Source of the DNA: Lonicera japonica
Taxonomy: Eukaryota; Streptophyta; Magnoliopsida; Dipsacales; Caprifoliaceae
Direction: 5' to 3'
NCBI GenBank assembly: GCA_021464415.1
Contig: CM038468.1
Location: 29,934,969-29,998,968 of the forward strand
DNA: 64,000 nucleotides
The notes beneath the pieces were generated by a model. That model worked only from the letters and a program-made list of their open reading frames with translations. It did not search any database and had not been told where the DNA came from. A program made the position numbers and the translations under genes. Positions 23,672 to 35,669 of the stretch are shown here, in pieces. How positions within the stretch are numbered: position 1 is the stretch's first letter; each line of letters begins with the position of its first letter.

Positions 23672-26600
23672 AATGGTCCAAACCTTCCCCTACTTCCAGA
23701 GAAACCCGTGGCATTGTTCTTAACGAACCATCACCACTCCAAACTTCTCGCCCTCTATCTTCCACACCAGCCATCCAAGCCACCAAAACCTCCCCAGCCT
23801 CTAATCCAGAAGCTTATCGCCACCCATCAGATGCTACTGATATTATCCAAGGTGCTTCCACTAAGCCTATGGATATGTTTGCTATGGAAATCCATGAAAG
23901 TCAGCCAACCAACCAAATAGCCTCTTTCCTAAGAGCTCTTACCTTACCTGATCATACTCCTGTTAAGACTGAGTCAGATGATTTGTTTGATTCCTTTGAA
24001 CAGTTGTATGCCGCTCAAGCCTCAGGAACACAACCTACCAATGAAACTAATGAGCCAATGGTTGAAGACCCACCAGAAAATCCCCAACCAACTCCTGCTC
24101 CTGCACCCAATACTATTCCCACAAACCATCACCAAGAGAACCATCTTCGATTTACCATTGATGATATTAAACCAAAGTTTTGGCGTGACCGTTTCTTCCA
24201 ATTTAAAGCTTGGATTATTGCAGATAATGAGCTTTATGATTTACGGTCTGTTTTTAAGCGTTTTCTGGCACGCTTATCTGGACGTTTGTATGATTGGTAC
24301 GAATCCCTCCAAGAATATAGGCAACTTCAGTTACAGCAAGTTACCTCTATTGATGTTTTCCTCGGTACCATTTACAATGAGTTTGTTGGAACTCCGTCCA
24401 AATTTGGTGATATCGCACGTGCAGAATTTATGGGAATGAAGTGTTGTTCACTTCAAGACGCTGATCTTGAACGCCATTATGATCGAATGTCAAAACGATT
24501 CTACATTCTTGGTGGAATTGATGATCCCAACCTTAAACAAATTTTTTTCCAGTCCTTCCCAGATGCCCTTGTCTCAGAAGCAGAGAAGCTGTTAAAAATT
24601 CAAAAGCTTGATCTTAAAACTCTCTCTTTGGGAAGAATCTATGAGCTCCTTACAGATTCTGTTGAAAGGATTTGTAACCAGAAGACGCTTATGGATCAAA
24701 TGGAAAAAACAAGCAAAATGCTCTCCAAGGCCTGCAACAAAGATCACTGGAAAATTAAGTGCAAGAATAAAGAAGGTTGTGATTGTTCCCAGCATAAGCG
24801 CCATGCAAAGAAAAAGAAGTTTAGAAAATCTTCTCGCTCCTCCAAGTATTCTTCAAATGACTTTGTCAAACCCTACAAGAAGAAGAAGAAGAAGTTCAAA
24901 AACTTCAAATTTGTCAAGAAAAGGACATTTCGAGGAAAGAAGACGGATAAATGTTTCATTTGCAAGAAGCCAGGCCATTATGCGAAGAATTGTCCGAATG
25001 GTGAAAAGAAGGCCCAGTTCATGGCACTTCTACACAAGCTTGCTCCAGATATTGCAGAATCCGATGTTGAATCAGTCCTATCGGCTCAAGATGAAGCATC
25101 TCCTGAAAGCTTGATGAAGATCGCTTATACTGATTCTGAGCAATCAGAAGCAGAAAGTGAACCTGCTAGTGAAAATGAAAGTGTAGTATCCTCTCTCCCA
25201 AGTGAAGAAGCATTTCACTTACAGCAACTGACCTGTTCAAATCAAGAAGAAGAACTATTTGTGGCTCAAACTCCCCATGCATATGTAAAACTTTTTACAG
25301 AAGCATATTCAAAACCCATCAAAGTTCTTGCTCTCTTTGATACAGGTGCCTCCCGCACTCTTGTAAATCCATCCCTACTTCCATCCACCTTTTGGAAGCC
25401 TTGTCGCATAGCATTCAGATGTGCTAACGGTGAAGTAATGTACGGTACCATGGTCTCTAAGCCAATCCTTATCCAAATCCTTCCTGGCCTACGTCTCAAG
25501 CATATTGTTTATGGAAGCCCTGTTCCAATGGATGCGATCATGTTAGGATGGGATTTTATTAAAAAACTGCCAGTACAGCTTCAGGACAGAGGTTTGCGCT
25601 ACAAGAAGTTCTTTCTTCCCTGGCATGATATGCAAGCTGTCCTTGACTTCTACCAAGCAACTTCTTCACCTCCACTTGACCCCAGTCTCTCAATGACAGA
25701 CATTCGCCAGAAAATAATCACTATGTCATGTGCTGAAAGTCATACCGAATTCCTCACCAAATGTCAGAACCCGTTATGGAGAAACAACAAGTTTTTTGTC
25801 ACTCTTCCTTTCAAGCTAAATGAGGATGTAAACCCTACCAGAGCCTCTCATTCTGGAATGAATCCAGAACACCAAGCTCTTGCCTTAAAAGAATTACAAT
25901 CCCTCAAACAGCAACAATTGATTGAGGACACCACGTCTCCATGGGCTTGCGAAGCCTTTTATGTCAACAAGCGTTCTGAGCAGATTCGAGGAAAAATGCG
26001 ATTGGTGATCAATTACCAACCGTTGAACTATTTTTTGGCTAGTGATAAATTTCCTTTGCCCCAAAAGCATTCGCTATTCAGTCACCTCTCCAATGCCAAC
26101 ATCTTCTCCAAGTTTGATCTAAAAGCTGGATTTTGGCAACTCGGTATTCGCCCAGATGATCGCCCGAAAACCGCTTTCTGTATCCCTGGTTTCCATTACC
26201 AGTGGACTGTTATGCCCTTTGGACTCAAGAATGCTCCTTCTATTTTCCAGAAAACGATGATGTCAATTTTCGAACCAATTGCAGCCAACGCTTTAATATT
26301 CATTGACGATATCCTCCTGTTTAGCTCCTCTGAAGCTGAACATTTGCAGTTGCTTCACCATTTTCATCATATTGTTCTCACCCATGGAATCATGTTATCA
26401 GAAAGAAAAATGATAATTGGAACTCCTGAGATTGATTTCTTAGGAATGCAAATCAAAGATAGCAAGATTCAACTCCAAGAGCATATCTCAAAGGATCTAC
26501 AGAAGTTCCCTGACAAATTAACCACCAAAACTCAGATTCAGCAATTCCTTGGTTTGGTTAATTACATGTCTCCGTTTATCCCAAAGGTTGTAACCTACAC

Positions 26601-27735
26601 CGCTCCTTTGTCAGCCCTTCTCAAGAAGTCTCCACCTCCATGGTCAAAGGCACAAGCTGAAGCAGTCCAGAAGTTGAAAGCCCTTACAACTCAGCTCCCC
26701 AGATTGAAGATTCCTGCTGATGGACAGCGCATCCTTCAAACTGATGCAAGTAACGAATTTTGGGCAGCAATTCTCCTTGAAGAAAAGAATGGTGTTAGAA
26801 CTCCGTGTGGATACAAGTCAGGACGATTCAAGCAAGGTGAAATTCACTATCATAGCACCTTCAAAGAAATCCTTGCAGTCAGAAGAGGAATTGAGAAGTT
26901 CCAGTTTCACTTAATTGGATATCATTTCAAAATAGAGATGGACATGTCATCTTTTCCTGCGATGATCCAATTTAAGAACAAGCAAATTCCTAACTCTCAA
27001 TTACTTCGTTGGGCAGAATGGTTTTCCCAATGGGATTATGAAGTTAAACATCTTAAAGGCAAAAATAATGTTATAGCTGATTTCTTCTCAAGAAAACCTC
27101 CTCAGCTAAGCAAACCTTCCGAGTTAAGCTTTGTATCCCACATCGCCCCTTTTAAAAAGGAACCCTTTTGCAAACCCTATAAATTCAATAAGTTCCTTCT
27201 CAGAAATTCATCAACCCTTCCTACTGTCTATACTTTAGCTCAAGTCTCTCTTTCAGATATGGCCAGTTCCTCAAACCCCTCTCCTTTCCCTCCTCCTTTC
27301 CAGTTTTCTGAAATGGATCCAAACATTGATCCTATGAAAGCAATCCCTTATCTTCCTTATGAAATTCAAGACAAAGTTCTCAATCGCACTCTTTGTTCCC
27401 GTGGAAAAGAACAAATCTTCAAGTATCTGTGTATATTGCTAGAAAAGCATGGCCTCTGTTTCAGAGGACTTCGCCTTCATCCTGATTACCCCTTTTGTTC
27501 TTTATTCCATATCCACTACTGTTATCGTGTCCCTAAGATTGCCCTTGTTTTCTTATGGTACCTTACTCAGGTGTACCATATTGGTTTTATTTTCAAAGCA
27601 GCTGATCTCCTCCTGTACATTCAAATTGCTACTTCCGAACCAGAGATTCAGACCGCTCATCAAGATCTATATGGACTTCCTAGTTCATATAATTTCATCA
27701 CCTTTTTGAAATGGTTTAAAACAGTTGACCAGTGA
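23614..27735 (+). pseudogene. Pararetrovirus capsid-protease-RT-RNase H polyprotein part
   Basis: Long frame continuing the polyprotein. The listed ATG is only the first Met after the frame break, and residues are counted from it. The capsid region is about 178-445 with a Lys-rich stretch, then a CCHC knuckle (CFICKKPGHYAKNC, 447-460). The pepsin-type protease site is DTGAS at 576. The reverse transcriptase has SKFDLKAGFWQL, MPFGLKNAPS and catalytic FIDDIL (Asp 898-899). RNase H has TDAS (1044), an E in TFKEILAVRRG, an Asp in EMDMSS and a terminal NNVIADF (~1153). It ends at a TGA (27733-27735) created where 435 bp, compared with the minus copy, is replaced by ATTCA. The C-terminal extension is thus truncated. 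Confidence 0.92.
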
Positions 27736-27856
27736 TTCAGCTCGCTGCTACTAGTCCAGATGATGACGATGGCCCCTACAGTCCCTATTCTCCTTTGTAT
27801 GGTGGAAATAATTGGGATTGGGATGATGACGGGAATGAGACAGATTAAGTGCACAT
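27736..27856 (+). pseudogene. Out-of-frame remnant of the polyprotein C-terminal end
   Basis: After the deletion scar the sequence resumes with the last ~35 codons of the viral frame (Asp-rich, ending at a TAA at about 27846-27848), now out of frame with the upstream part. It matches 28801-28909 of the minus copy. Confidence 0.8.
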
Positions 27857-27873
27857 TGACGTCATGCATGACG
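27857..27873 (+). promoter_or_regulatory. as-1-like element of viral promoter
   Basis: TGACGTCATGCATGACG has two TGACG motifs, the arrangement of the as-1 element in the cauliflower mosaic virus 35S promoter that binds TGA bZIP factors. It lies about 195 bp upstream of the TATA box. Confidence 0.75.
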
Positions 27874-28051
27874 CTTTCCTCCACTACCCCGACATCTGAT
27901 TGTGAAGCATCTTTTGCTTTACTTTACTTTTGCTTTTGGCGTACGAATATTGTAAGCTTTTATTTACTTTGTAAAAAGGGAATCTTATCTCTTTATCTTT
28001 CTTTTGGACAAGCTGGTCCTCCTTTATTTGGATTGTAGCTAAGCCCTTCGC

Positions 28052-28060
28052 CTATAAAAG
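28052..28060 (+). promoter_or_regulatory. TATA box of plus-copy viral promoter
   Basis: CTATAAAAG in the context CTTCGCCTATAAAAGGAG. Transcription would start near 28085 and run rightward out of this copy into the oppositely oriented second copy. Confidence 0.8.
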
Positions 28061-28096
28061 GAGCTAGCATTAGTTTGTTTGATGATCGAGTTTTCT

Positions 28097-28198
28097 AATA
28101 GATATATAAATATATATCTAATAGTTTTACATTTAGTATTACATTTAGTATTACATTTATAGCTAAAGTAGTTAAAGACACACTCTGAAGTAGAATGG
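28097..28198. other. Patchwork filler between the two viral copies
   Basis: About 100 bp joining the copies. It holds AATAGATATATAAATATATATC, a doubled TTACATTTAGTA unit, a GTTAAAGACACACT piece resembling the viral leader, and CTCTGAAGTAGAATGG (28183-28198), which matches viral coding sequence at 23661-23676. Such short templated patches are typical of end-joining repair. Similar pieces recur right of the minus copy. Confidence 0.7.
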
Positions 28199-28565
28199 AT
28201 ATGGTGGGGACTTATTCGTAGTTAAAGACTACGCAACAAGGGGGGAAGAGACACACTCTAAACAATACAACAAAGGGAAAAGAAATTAACACATGAACCT
28301 GAGATACCAAGAAGACCAATAATTATGTAAAAAAGGAGGGGCATCACTTAAACATAAATAGGACTAGTAACGGACTTACTCTGACTTACATAAATAAGAG
28401 TGAAAATATGTTTGACAAGGATCAAACATAAACCAATACCAAGAAAGATAAGAACACCAAGGATAATATAAAATAAGATAGGCATCTTATAAAATACGAA
28501 AGACTCTCATGGAGAGATTACAAACTTTCTCACACTAGCACACTTACAAAACAGAAAACTCGATA
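28199..28565 (-). other. Viral pregenomic RNA leader, minus copy
   Basis: Between the promoter start region (~28565) and the primer site junction (28199), on the minus strand, lies about 365 bp of leader. It ends in the GTAGTCTTTAACTACGAATA block, which contains the short inverted repeat TAGTCTTTAACTA. The plus copy retains only the last part, from AGTGTGTCTC on. No significant open frame is present. Confidence 0.7.
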
Positions 28566-28588
28566 ATCAAACAAACTAATGCTAGCTC

Positions 28589-28597
28589 CTTTTATAG
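28589..28597 (-). promoter_or_regulatory. TATA box of minus-copy viral promoter
   Basis: CTATAAAAG on the minus strand in the same context as the plus copy. It fires leftward across 28199-28565 and on toward the plus copy. Confidence 0.8.
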
Positions 28598-28775
28598 GCG
28601 AAGGGCTTAGCTACAATCCAAATAAAGGAGGACCAGCTTGTCCAAAAGAAAGATAAAGAGATAAGATTCCCTTTTTACAAAGTAAATAAAAGCTTACAAT
28701 ATTCGTACGCCAAAAGCAAAAGTAAAGTAAAGCAAAAGATGCTTCACAATCAGATGTCGGGGTAGTGGAGGAAAG

Positions 28776-28792
28776 CGTCATGCATGACGTCA
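28776..28792 (-). promoter_or_regulatory. as-1-like element, minus copy
   Basis: The same 17-bp double TGACG element as at 27857-27873, read on the minus strand, about 180-195 bp upstream of its TATA box. Confidence 0.75.
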
Positions 28793-28800
28793 ATGTGCAC

Positions 28801-31800
28801 TTAATCTGTCTCATTCCCGTCATCATCCCAATCCCAATTATTTCCACCATACAAAGGAGAATAGGGACTGTAGGGGCCATCGTCATCATCTGGACTAGTA
28901 GCAGCGAGCTCATCTAATTCATTGGCAAAAGCCATGATGTTTGGATCATCATCTTCATCTTCACTGCTGTTGTCACTAAATCCAACAAATGCTTCGGAGT
29001 CTGAACTTAATTCTCCGTAGTCCCAACGGTGAGTAGAGGCGTAAGAGTACAGATGCTCGAACAGGCGAAAAACACCATCGTCATCCCAGGGAGAGCTTTG
29101 CCATGGATCATGAGAAAATTTAACAAAATCGGGGACAGAATCATAATCTACCTTATTTAATTCACATATGTTCTTTAAAAAAGTAACATAGTCAAGGTCA
29201 TAAGGTTCTTTAATGGATTTTGATAAATTACGGGTAAACCAGGCTTCAATGGTGGCGTTAGAGCCGTCTGGAAGGGGAGTCCTGAGGGGTTTGTGAAAAT
29301 GGATTAAACAGTAAGTATGGTAGTGAGTTTGCAAGGCTTCTTTCCACTGGTCAACTGTTTTAAACCATTTCAAAAAGGTGATGAAATTATATGAACTAGG
29401 AAGTCCATATAGATCTTGATGAGCGGTCTGAATCTCTGGTTCGGAAGTAGCAATTTGAATGTACAGGAGGAGATCAGCTGCTTTGAAAATAAAACCAATA
29501 TGGTACACCTGAGTAAGGTACCATAAGAAAACAAGGGCAATCTTAGGGACACGATAACAGTAGTGGATATGGAATAAAGAACAAAAGGGGTAATCAGGAT
29601 GAAGGCGAAGTCCTCTGAAACAGAGGCCATGCTTTTCTAGCAATATACACAGATACTTGAAGATTTGTTCTTTTCCACGGGAACAAAGAGTGCGATTGAG
29701 AACTTTGTCTTGAATTTCATAAGGAAGATAAGGGATTGCTTTCATAGGATCAATGTTTGGATCCATTTCAGAAAACTGGAAAGGAGGAGGGAAAGGAGAG
29801 GGGTTTGAGGAACTGGCCATATCTGAAAGAGAGACTTGAGCTAAAGTATAGACAGTAGGAAGGGTTGATGAATTTCTGAGAAGGAACTTATTGAATTTAT
29901 AGGGTTTGCAAAAGGGTTCCTTTTTAAAAGGGGCGATGTGGGATACAAAGCTTAACTCGGAAGGTTTGCTTAGCTGAGGAGGTTTTCTTGAGAAGAAATC
30001 AGCTATAACATTATTTTTGCCTTTAAGATGTTTAACTTCATAATCCCATTGGGAAAACCATTCTGCCCAACGAAGTAATTGAGAGTTAGGAATTTGCTTG
30101 TTCTTAAATTGGATCATCGCAGGAAAAGATGACATGTCCATCTCTATTTTGAAATGATATCCAATTAAGTGAAACTGGAACTTCTCAATTCCTCTTCTGA
30201 CTGCAAGGATTTCTTTGAAGGTGCTATGATAGTGAATTTCACCTTGCTTGAATCGTCCTGACTTGTATCCACACGGAGTTCTAACACCATTCTTTTCTTC
30301 AAGGAGAATTGCTGCCCAAAATTCGTTACTTGCATCAGTTTGAAGGATGCGCTGTCCATCAGCAGGAATCTTCAATCTGGGGAGCTGAGTTGTAAGGGCT
30401 TTCAACTTCTGGACTGCTTCAGCTTGTGCCTTTGACCATGGAGGTGGAGACTTCTTGAGAAGGGCTGACAAAGGAGCGGTGTAGGTTACAACCTTTGGGA
30501 TAAACGGAGACATGTAATTAACCAAACCAAGGAATTGCTGAATCTGAGTTTTGGTGGTTAATTTGTCAGGGAACTTCTGTAGATCCTTTGAGATATGCTC
30601 TTGGAGTTGAATCTTGCTATCTTTGATTTGCATTCCTAAGAAATCAATCTCAGGAGTTCCAATTATCATTTTTCTTTCTGATAACATGATTCCATGGGTG
30701 AGAACAATATGATGAAAATGGTGAAGCAACTGCAAATGTTCAGCTTCAGAGGAGCTAAACAGGAGGATATCGTCAATGAATATTAAAGCGTTGGCTGCAA
30801 TTGGTTCGAAAATTGACATCATCGTTTTCTGGAAAATAGAAGGAGCATTCTTGAGTCCAAAGGGCATAACAGTCCACTGGTAATGGAAACCAGGGATACA
30901 GAAAGCGGTTTTCGGGCGATCATCTGGGCGAATACCGAGTTGCCAAAATCCAGCTTTTAGATCAAACTTGGAGAAGATGTTGGCATTGGAGAGGTGACTG
31001 AATAGCGAATGCTTTTGGGGCAAAGGAAATTTATCACTAGCCAAAAAATAGTTCAACGGTTGGTAATTGATCACCAATCGCATTTTTCCTCGAATCTGCT
31101 CAGAACGCTTGTTGACATAAAAGGCTTCGCAAGCCCATGGAGACGTGGTGTCCTCAATCAATTGTTGCTGTTTGAGGGATTGTAATTCTTTTAAGGCAAG
31201 AGCTTGGTGTTCTGGATTCATTCCAGAATGAGAGGCTCTGGTAGGGTTTACATCCTCATTTAGCTTGAAAGGAAGAGTGACAAAAAACTTGTTGTTTCTC
31301 CATAACGGGTTCTGACATTTGGTGAGGAATTCGGTATGACTTTCAGCACATGACATAGTGATTATTTTCTGGCGAATGTCTGTCATTGAGAGACTGGGGT
31401 CAAGTGGAGGTGAAGAAGTTGCTTGGTAGAAGTCAAGGACAGCTTGCATATCATGCCAGGGAAGAAAGAACTTCTTGTAGCGCAAACCTCTGTCCTGAAG
31501 CTGTACTGGCAGTTTTTTAATAAAATCCCATCCTAACATGATCGCATCCATTGGAACAGGGCTTCCATAAACAATATGCTTGAGACGTAGGCCAGGAAGG
31601 ATTTGGATAAGGATTGGCTTAGAGACCATGGTACCGTACATTACTTCACCGTTAGCACATCTGAATGCTATGCGACAAGGCTTCCAAAAGGTGGATGGAA
31701 GTAGGGATGGATTTACAAGAGTGCGGGAGGCACCTGTATCAAAGAGAGCAAGAACTTTGATGGGTTTTGAATATGCTTCTGTAAAAAGTTTTACATATGC

Positions 31801-32793
31801 ATGGGGAGTTTGAGCCACAAATAGTTCTTCTTCTTGATTTGAACAGGTCAGTTGCTGTAAGTGAAATGCTTCTTCACTTGGGAGAGAGGATACTACACTT
31901 TCATTTTCACTAGCAGGTTCACTTTCTGCTTCTGATTGCTCAGAATCAGTATAAGCGATCTTCATCAAGCTTTCAGGAGATGCTTCATCTTGAGCCGATA
32001 GGACTGATTCAACATCGGATTCTGCAATATCTGGAGCAAGCTTGTGTAGAAGTGCCATGAACTGGGCCTTCTTTTCACCATTCGGACAATTCTTCGCATA
32101 ATGGCCTGGCTTCTTGCAAATGAAACATTTATCCGTCTTCTTTCCTCGAAATGTCCTTTTCTTGACAAATTTGAAGTTTTTGAACTTCTTCTTCTTCTTC
32201 TTGTAGGGTTTGACAAAGTCATTTGAAGAATACTTGGAGGAGCGAGAAGATTTTCTAAACTTCTTTTTCTTTGCATGGCGCTTATGCTGGGAACAATCAC
32301 AACCTTCTTTATTCTTGCACTTAATTTTCCAGTGATCTTTGTTGCAGGCCTTGGAGAGCATTTTGCTTGTTTTTTCCATTTGATCCATAAGCGTCTTCTG
32401 GTTACAAATCCTTTCAACAGAATCTGTAAGGAGCTCATAGATTCTTCCCAAAGAGAGAGTTTTAAGATCAAGCTTTTGAATTTTTAACAGCTTCTCTGCT
32501 TCTGAGACAAGGGCATCTGGGAAGGACTGGAAAAAAATTTGTTTAAGGTTGGGATCATCAATTCCACCAAGAATGTAGAATCGTTTTGACATTCGATCAT
32601 AATGGCGTTCAAGATCAGCGTCTTGAAGTGAACAACACTTCATTCCCATAAATTCTGCACGTGCGATATCACCAAATTTGGACGGAGTTCCAACAAACTC
32701 ATTGTAAATGGTACCGAGGAAAACATCAATAGAGGTAACTTGCTGTAACTGAAGTTGCCTATATTCTTGGAGGGATTCGTACCAATCATACAA
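28801..32793 (-). pseudogene. Pararetrovirus polyprotein 3' part with full C-terminal extension
   Basis: The frame is open from the break near 32996; the Met at 32793 is internal, and residues are counted from it. In order: capsid; CCHC knuckle (32086-32127); protease DTGAS (~31730-31740); reverse transcriptase with FIDD at about residues 674-675 (30769-30774); RNase H ending near residue 935. It then runs on for about 390 residues to a TAA at 28801. The extension has a Cys/His/aromatic-rich middle (KYLCILLEKHGLCFRGL; HIHYCYRVPK) and a very acidic tail (SSEDEDDDPN, SPDDDDG). I do not recognise its function. The protein matches the plus copy wherever both exist. Confidence 0.92.
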
Positions 32794-35669
32794 ACGTCCA
32801 GATAAGCGTGCCAGAAAACGCTTAAAAACAGACCGTAAATCATAAAGCTCATTATCTGCAATAATCCAAGCTTTAAATTGGAAGAAACGGTCACGCCAAA
32901 ACTTTGGTTTAATATCATCAATGGTAAATCGAAGATGGTTCTCTTGGTGATGGTTTGTGGGAATAGTATTGGGTGCAGGAGCAGGAGTTGGTTGGGATTT
33001 TCTGGTGGGTCTTCAACCATTGGCTCATTAGTTTCATTGGTAGGTTGTGTTCCTGAGGCTTGAGCGGCATACAACTGTTCAAAGGAATCAAACAAATCAT
33101 CTGACTCAGTCTTAACAGGAGTATGATCAGGTAAGGTAAGAGCTCTTAGGAAAGAGGCTATTTGGTTGGTTGGCTGACTTTCATGGATTTCCATAGCAAA
33201 CATATCCATAGGCTTAGTGGAAGCACCTTGGATAATATCAGTAGCATCTGATGGGTGGCGATAAGCTTCTGGATTAGAGGCTGGGGAGGTTTTGGTGGCT
33301 TGGATGGCTGGTGTGGAAGATAGAGGGCGAGAAGTTTGGAGTGGTGATGGTTCGTTAAGAACAATGCCACGGGTTTCTCTGGAAGTAGGGGAAGGTTTGG
33401 ACCATTCTACTTCAGAGGGATGCTTTGCTTGGAAAGGGTAATTTGACTTACGAGGTTGGAACACTGCTTTAGGGGTTGGTTTAGGCTTTGGAGGAGAATT
33501 GGACCATGGGGGTAATCTCCTCTTGGGTGGTTCATCCCAAAGATTAAGGGAAGTAGAACGTGGGTTGGCTAATGAATACTCTGCTGGGTTAAAAGTTGAT
33601 TGAACTGGTGGTTCAGTTGGATAAAAGATTGAAACATCAGGGATGTCACGAGTATTTGGGAACAAAGATTTGGGCCTTTCTTGAGAGTAAGCATAATTAA
33701 TTGCTTCACTCCGCTCAATAGATTCAAGCTGGGCCAAGAGGGCTCGCTTCTCGGCTTCCTTTTCTCGGAAGAAATTTGATGTGGCAGCAAAATCATTGAC
33801 AGTGGTGGCAACATACGTCATTTGGTCATGCAAGTTTCTGATTCTCATTTTTATATCAGCAATCATTTCAGGGACAGTGGAAAGAGAAGAAATCTTCTTA
33901 TTCATCTGCTGTGTTTGCTGGGCAATTTGAGAGAGGACCTTGTTTTGGGCAATTGCATTTTCTGCTTGCCAATTTAATGCTGCTTCAGCCGCTGTAATCT
34001 TTTTCACTTGTCCATCGGAACCAATGGAAGTAGGATCCGGAATTTTCCAACGATGGCTCACATGGTTTGTGAGGTTATCAAAATCTTCTGCTGGGGGAAA
34101 ATTTGGTTCTGGGGAATTTGGTTCTTGAGCCATATAAAAACATGGGAGTGGTTCAGGTTGTAACTGTTTAGGCGGAGAGTAACAGGAGGGTGCTTGGCGG
34201 TATGGACGGCCAAGAGCCTTTAGGGCTTTCTGGGTGTAGGGTGAAAGACGTTGAGGAGGTGGTTGTGGGGGGGACGGGTTTTGTGGAGGCGGTGGAGGCT
34301 TGCACTCTGGGACTTCTGGAGGAGGTATAGGTTTAGGCCTGTCTCCATAAGTGACATAATAGTTAAATTTGCCACTTGGTTCACCAAGGAGATCAACTGT
34401 AGGGTCACCTGCTTGGTAACGTTCTTCTAGAAGTTCCTGAGAATTTAAGGCTTTTCCAGCCTTCTTCTTTCTGTATAACCTCAATTCTGCAGGTTCTAAC
34501 TCTGCCTCAAACGCTAACTCTTCACAATCGTCACAACAACAATCGTCACATGGGATATGCACCTTTGGTTTGGAGAACTGATACACAGGTTTGCCGTGTC
34601 GGTTAAACGACCAGATTGGCAAAGAACCATTATCAAGAACTTGATCTGTGGGTAACCTGCGTATTTCTTGCACCATCATGAGTTCAGTTTGAAAAGGGTT
34701 TCGCTCAGGAGAAATTGGGATATTTTTCTTACTGAATCTCATTTCGATTTGTTTATCAGCTCTGCGAGTATATGTTGGGTCAGTCTGCTGAAAAGACTCT
34801 GTATTGGCTTCTGCCTGGAGCTTTTCATAGGAAGTAACCCATACTTCTGGTAAAAGAGTCACAAGTTCATCACGAGTGAGCTGACGGGGAACATAACTGG
34901 CGGTGTGAGCTCGATCTGAATCAATTGTGAGCATGAGAGCTTCTGATGTAGAGGATCCGGGAATACAGAGATCATAAGAATGATTCTGCACACGATAGAC
35001 CATTTGCTGGTGGATGGTTGCTGCTGCAGTACCTGGGATCATAGAGACTCCAGAGATCTGAACCTGGATCTTCAAAGCAGAGCAAACATATGGATCACTG
35101 AGAGGGATATTGAAATTAGGATATAGTGTAAAAAACACCGTTCCGGCATTCAACGTGGCTTGTACATTGCCAAGGATTGCTTGCTGATAATTTGTCAGCC
35201 GTGAATCAACAAGAGCAATACGGGCAACTGCTTGTAAACCTTTGCGTCCATGAAAAGTAATAGCAAAACGGATTGCTCCGAAATGCATGTGGGTATAACC
35301 TTGGGATAAGGCTAACCGAGAAATATCTGCTGAGATCGGGACAGTGAAGAACTGTTCTTCATGTCCTGATTTGACAAACAAAGAATCAAAAGGAGTACAC
35401 TGAACAAATTCACGAACTGGAAGTTTTGATTTGTCAGAGACTACTAACTGTTTGACTCTTTTGGTGAAGGACTCAGAAGAAGGCTTCTGAAAGACATGAT
35501 AGGGATTTGTGATAGCTAATTTAGTTTCGGGGATTTTTGTGTCTGGGATATGGGTGATTTCATACAAAGACTCAATTTTATCACTACGAGAGCTATTAGA
35601 CCTAAAAGACTCAGAAGGACTTATAGACTTAGAAGAAGAAGCAGACATGGACTTGGATTTGGAAAACAT
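32640..35669 (-). pseudogene. Pararetrovirus movement protein to capsid N-terminus, minus copy
   Basis: 1009 codons from the same ATG context as the plus copy. It includes the 30K-type movement core, the CDDCCCDDC cluster, the proline-rich linker and the coiled coil. Unlike the plus copy it reads through the C run at 33508-33512 and continues into the Pro/Ser/Thr-rich region before the capsid. It then shifts frame at 32994-32996, so its last ~115 codons are off-frame. Differences from the plus copy include Q/P near residue 42, H/N and T/N near the coiled coil, L/I, I/V and T/N. Confidence 0.88.

Larger units (their letters stand above)
20728..28096 (+). mobile_element. Endogenous pararetrovirus (Caulimoviridae), plus copy
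   Basis: A 7.4-kb copy running from the 3' part of the viral leader through primer site, polyprotein and promoter to just past the TATA box. About 300 bp of leader is absent compared with the minus copy (28256-28552 there). Gene order is movement protein, coiled coil, capsid, zinc knuckle, aspartic protease, reverse transcriptase, RNase H, C-terminal extension, promoter. This order resembles single-polyprotein caulimovirids such as petuviruses or florendoviruses, but genus cannot be set by eye. Breaks: a 1-base difference in a C run at 23567-23570 and a 435-bp deletion after 27732. There is no integrase, as expected for pararetroviruses. Confidence 0.93.

Noticed and set aside
24592..24804. 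Minus-strand frames inside the viral copies (also 25266-25499, 22226-22411 and mirror images)
   Set aside because: Antisense shadows of the conserved polyprotein, duplicated only because the virus is duplicated.
27760..28038. 92-codon frame at the end of the plus viral copy (and 28611-28913 minus)
   Set aside because: Runs through the promoter in a different frame from the polyprotein tail, with no viral protein match.
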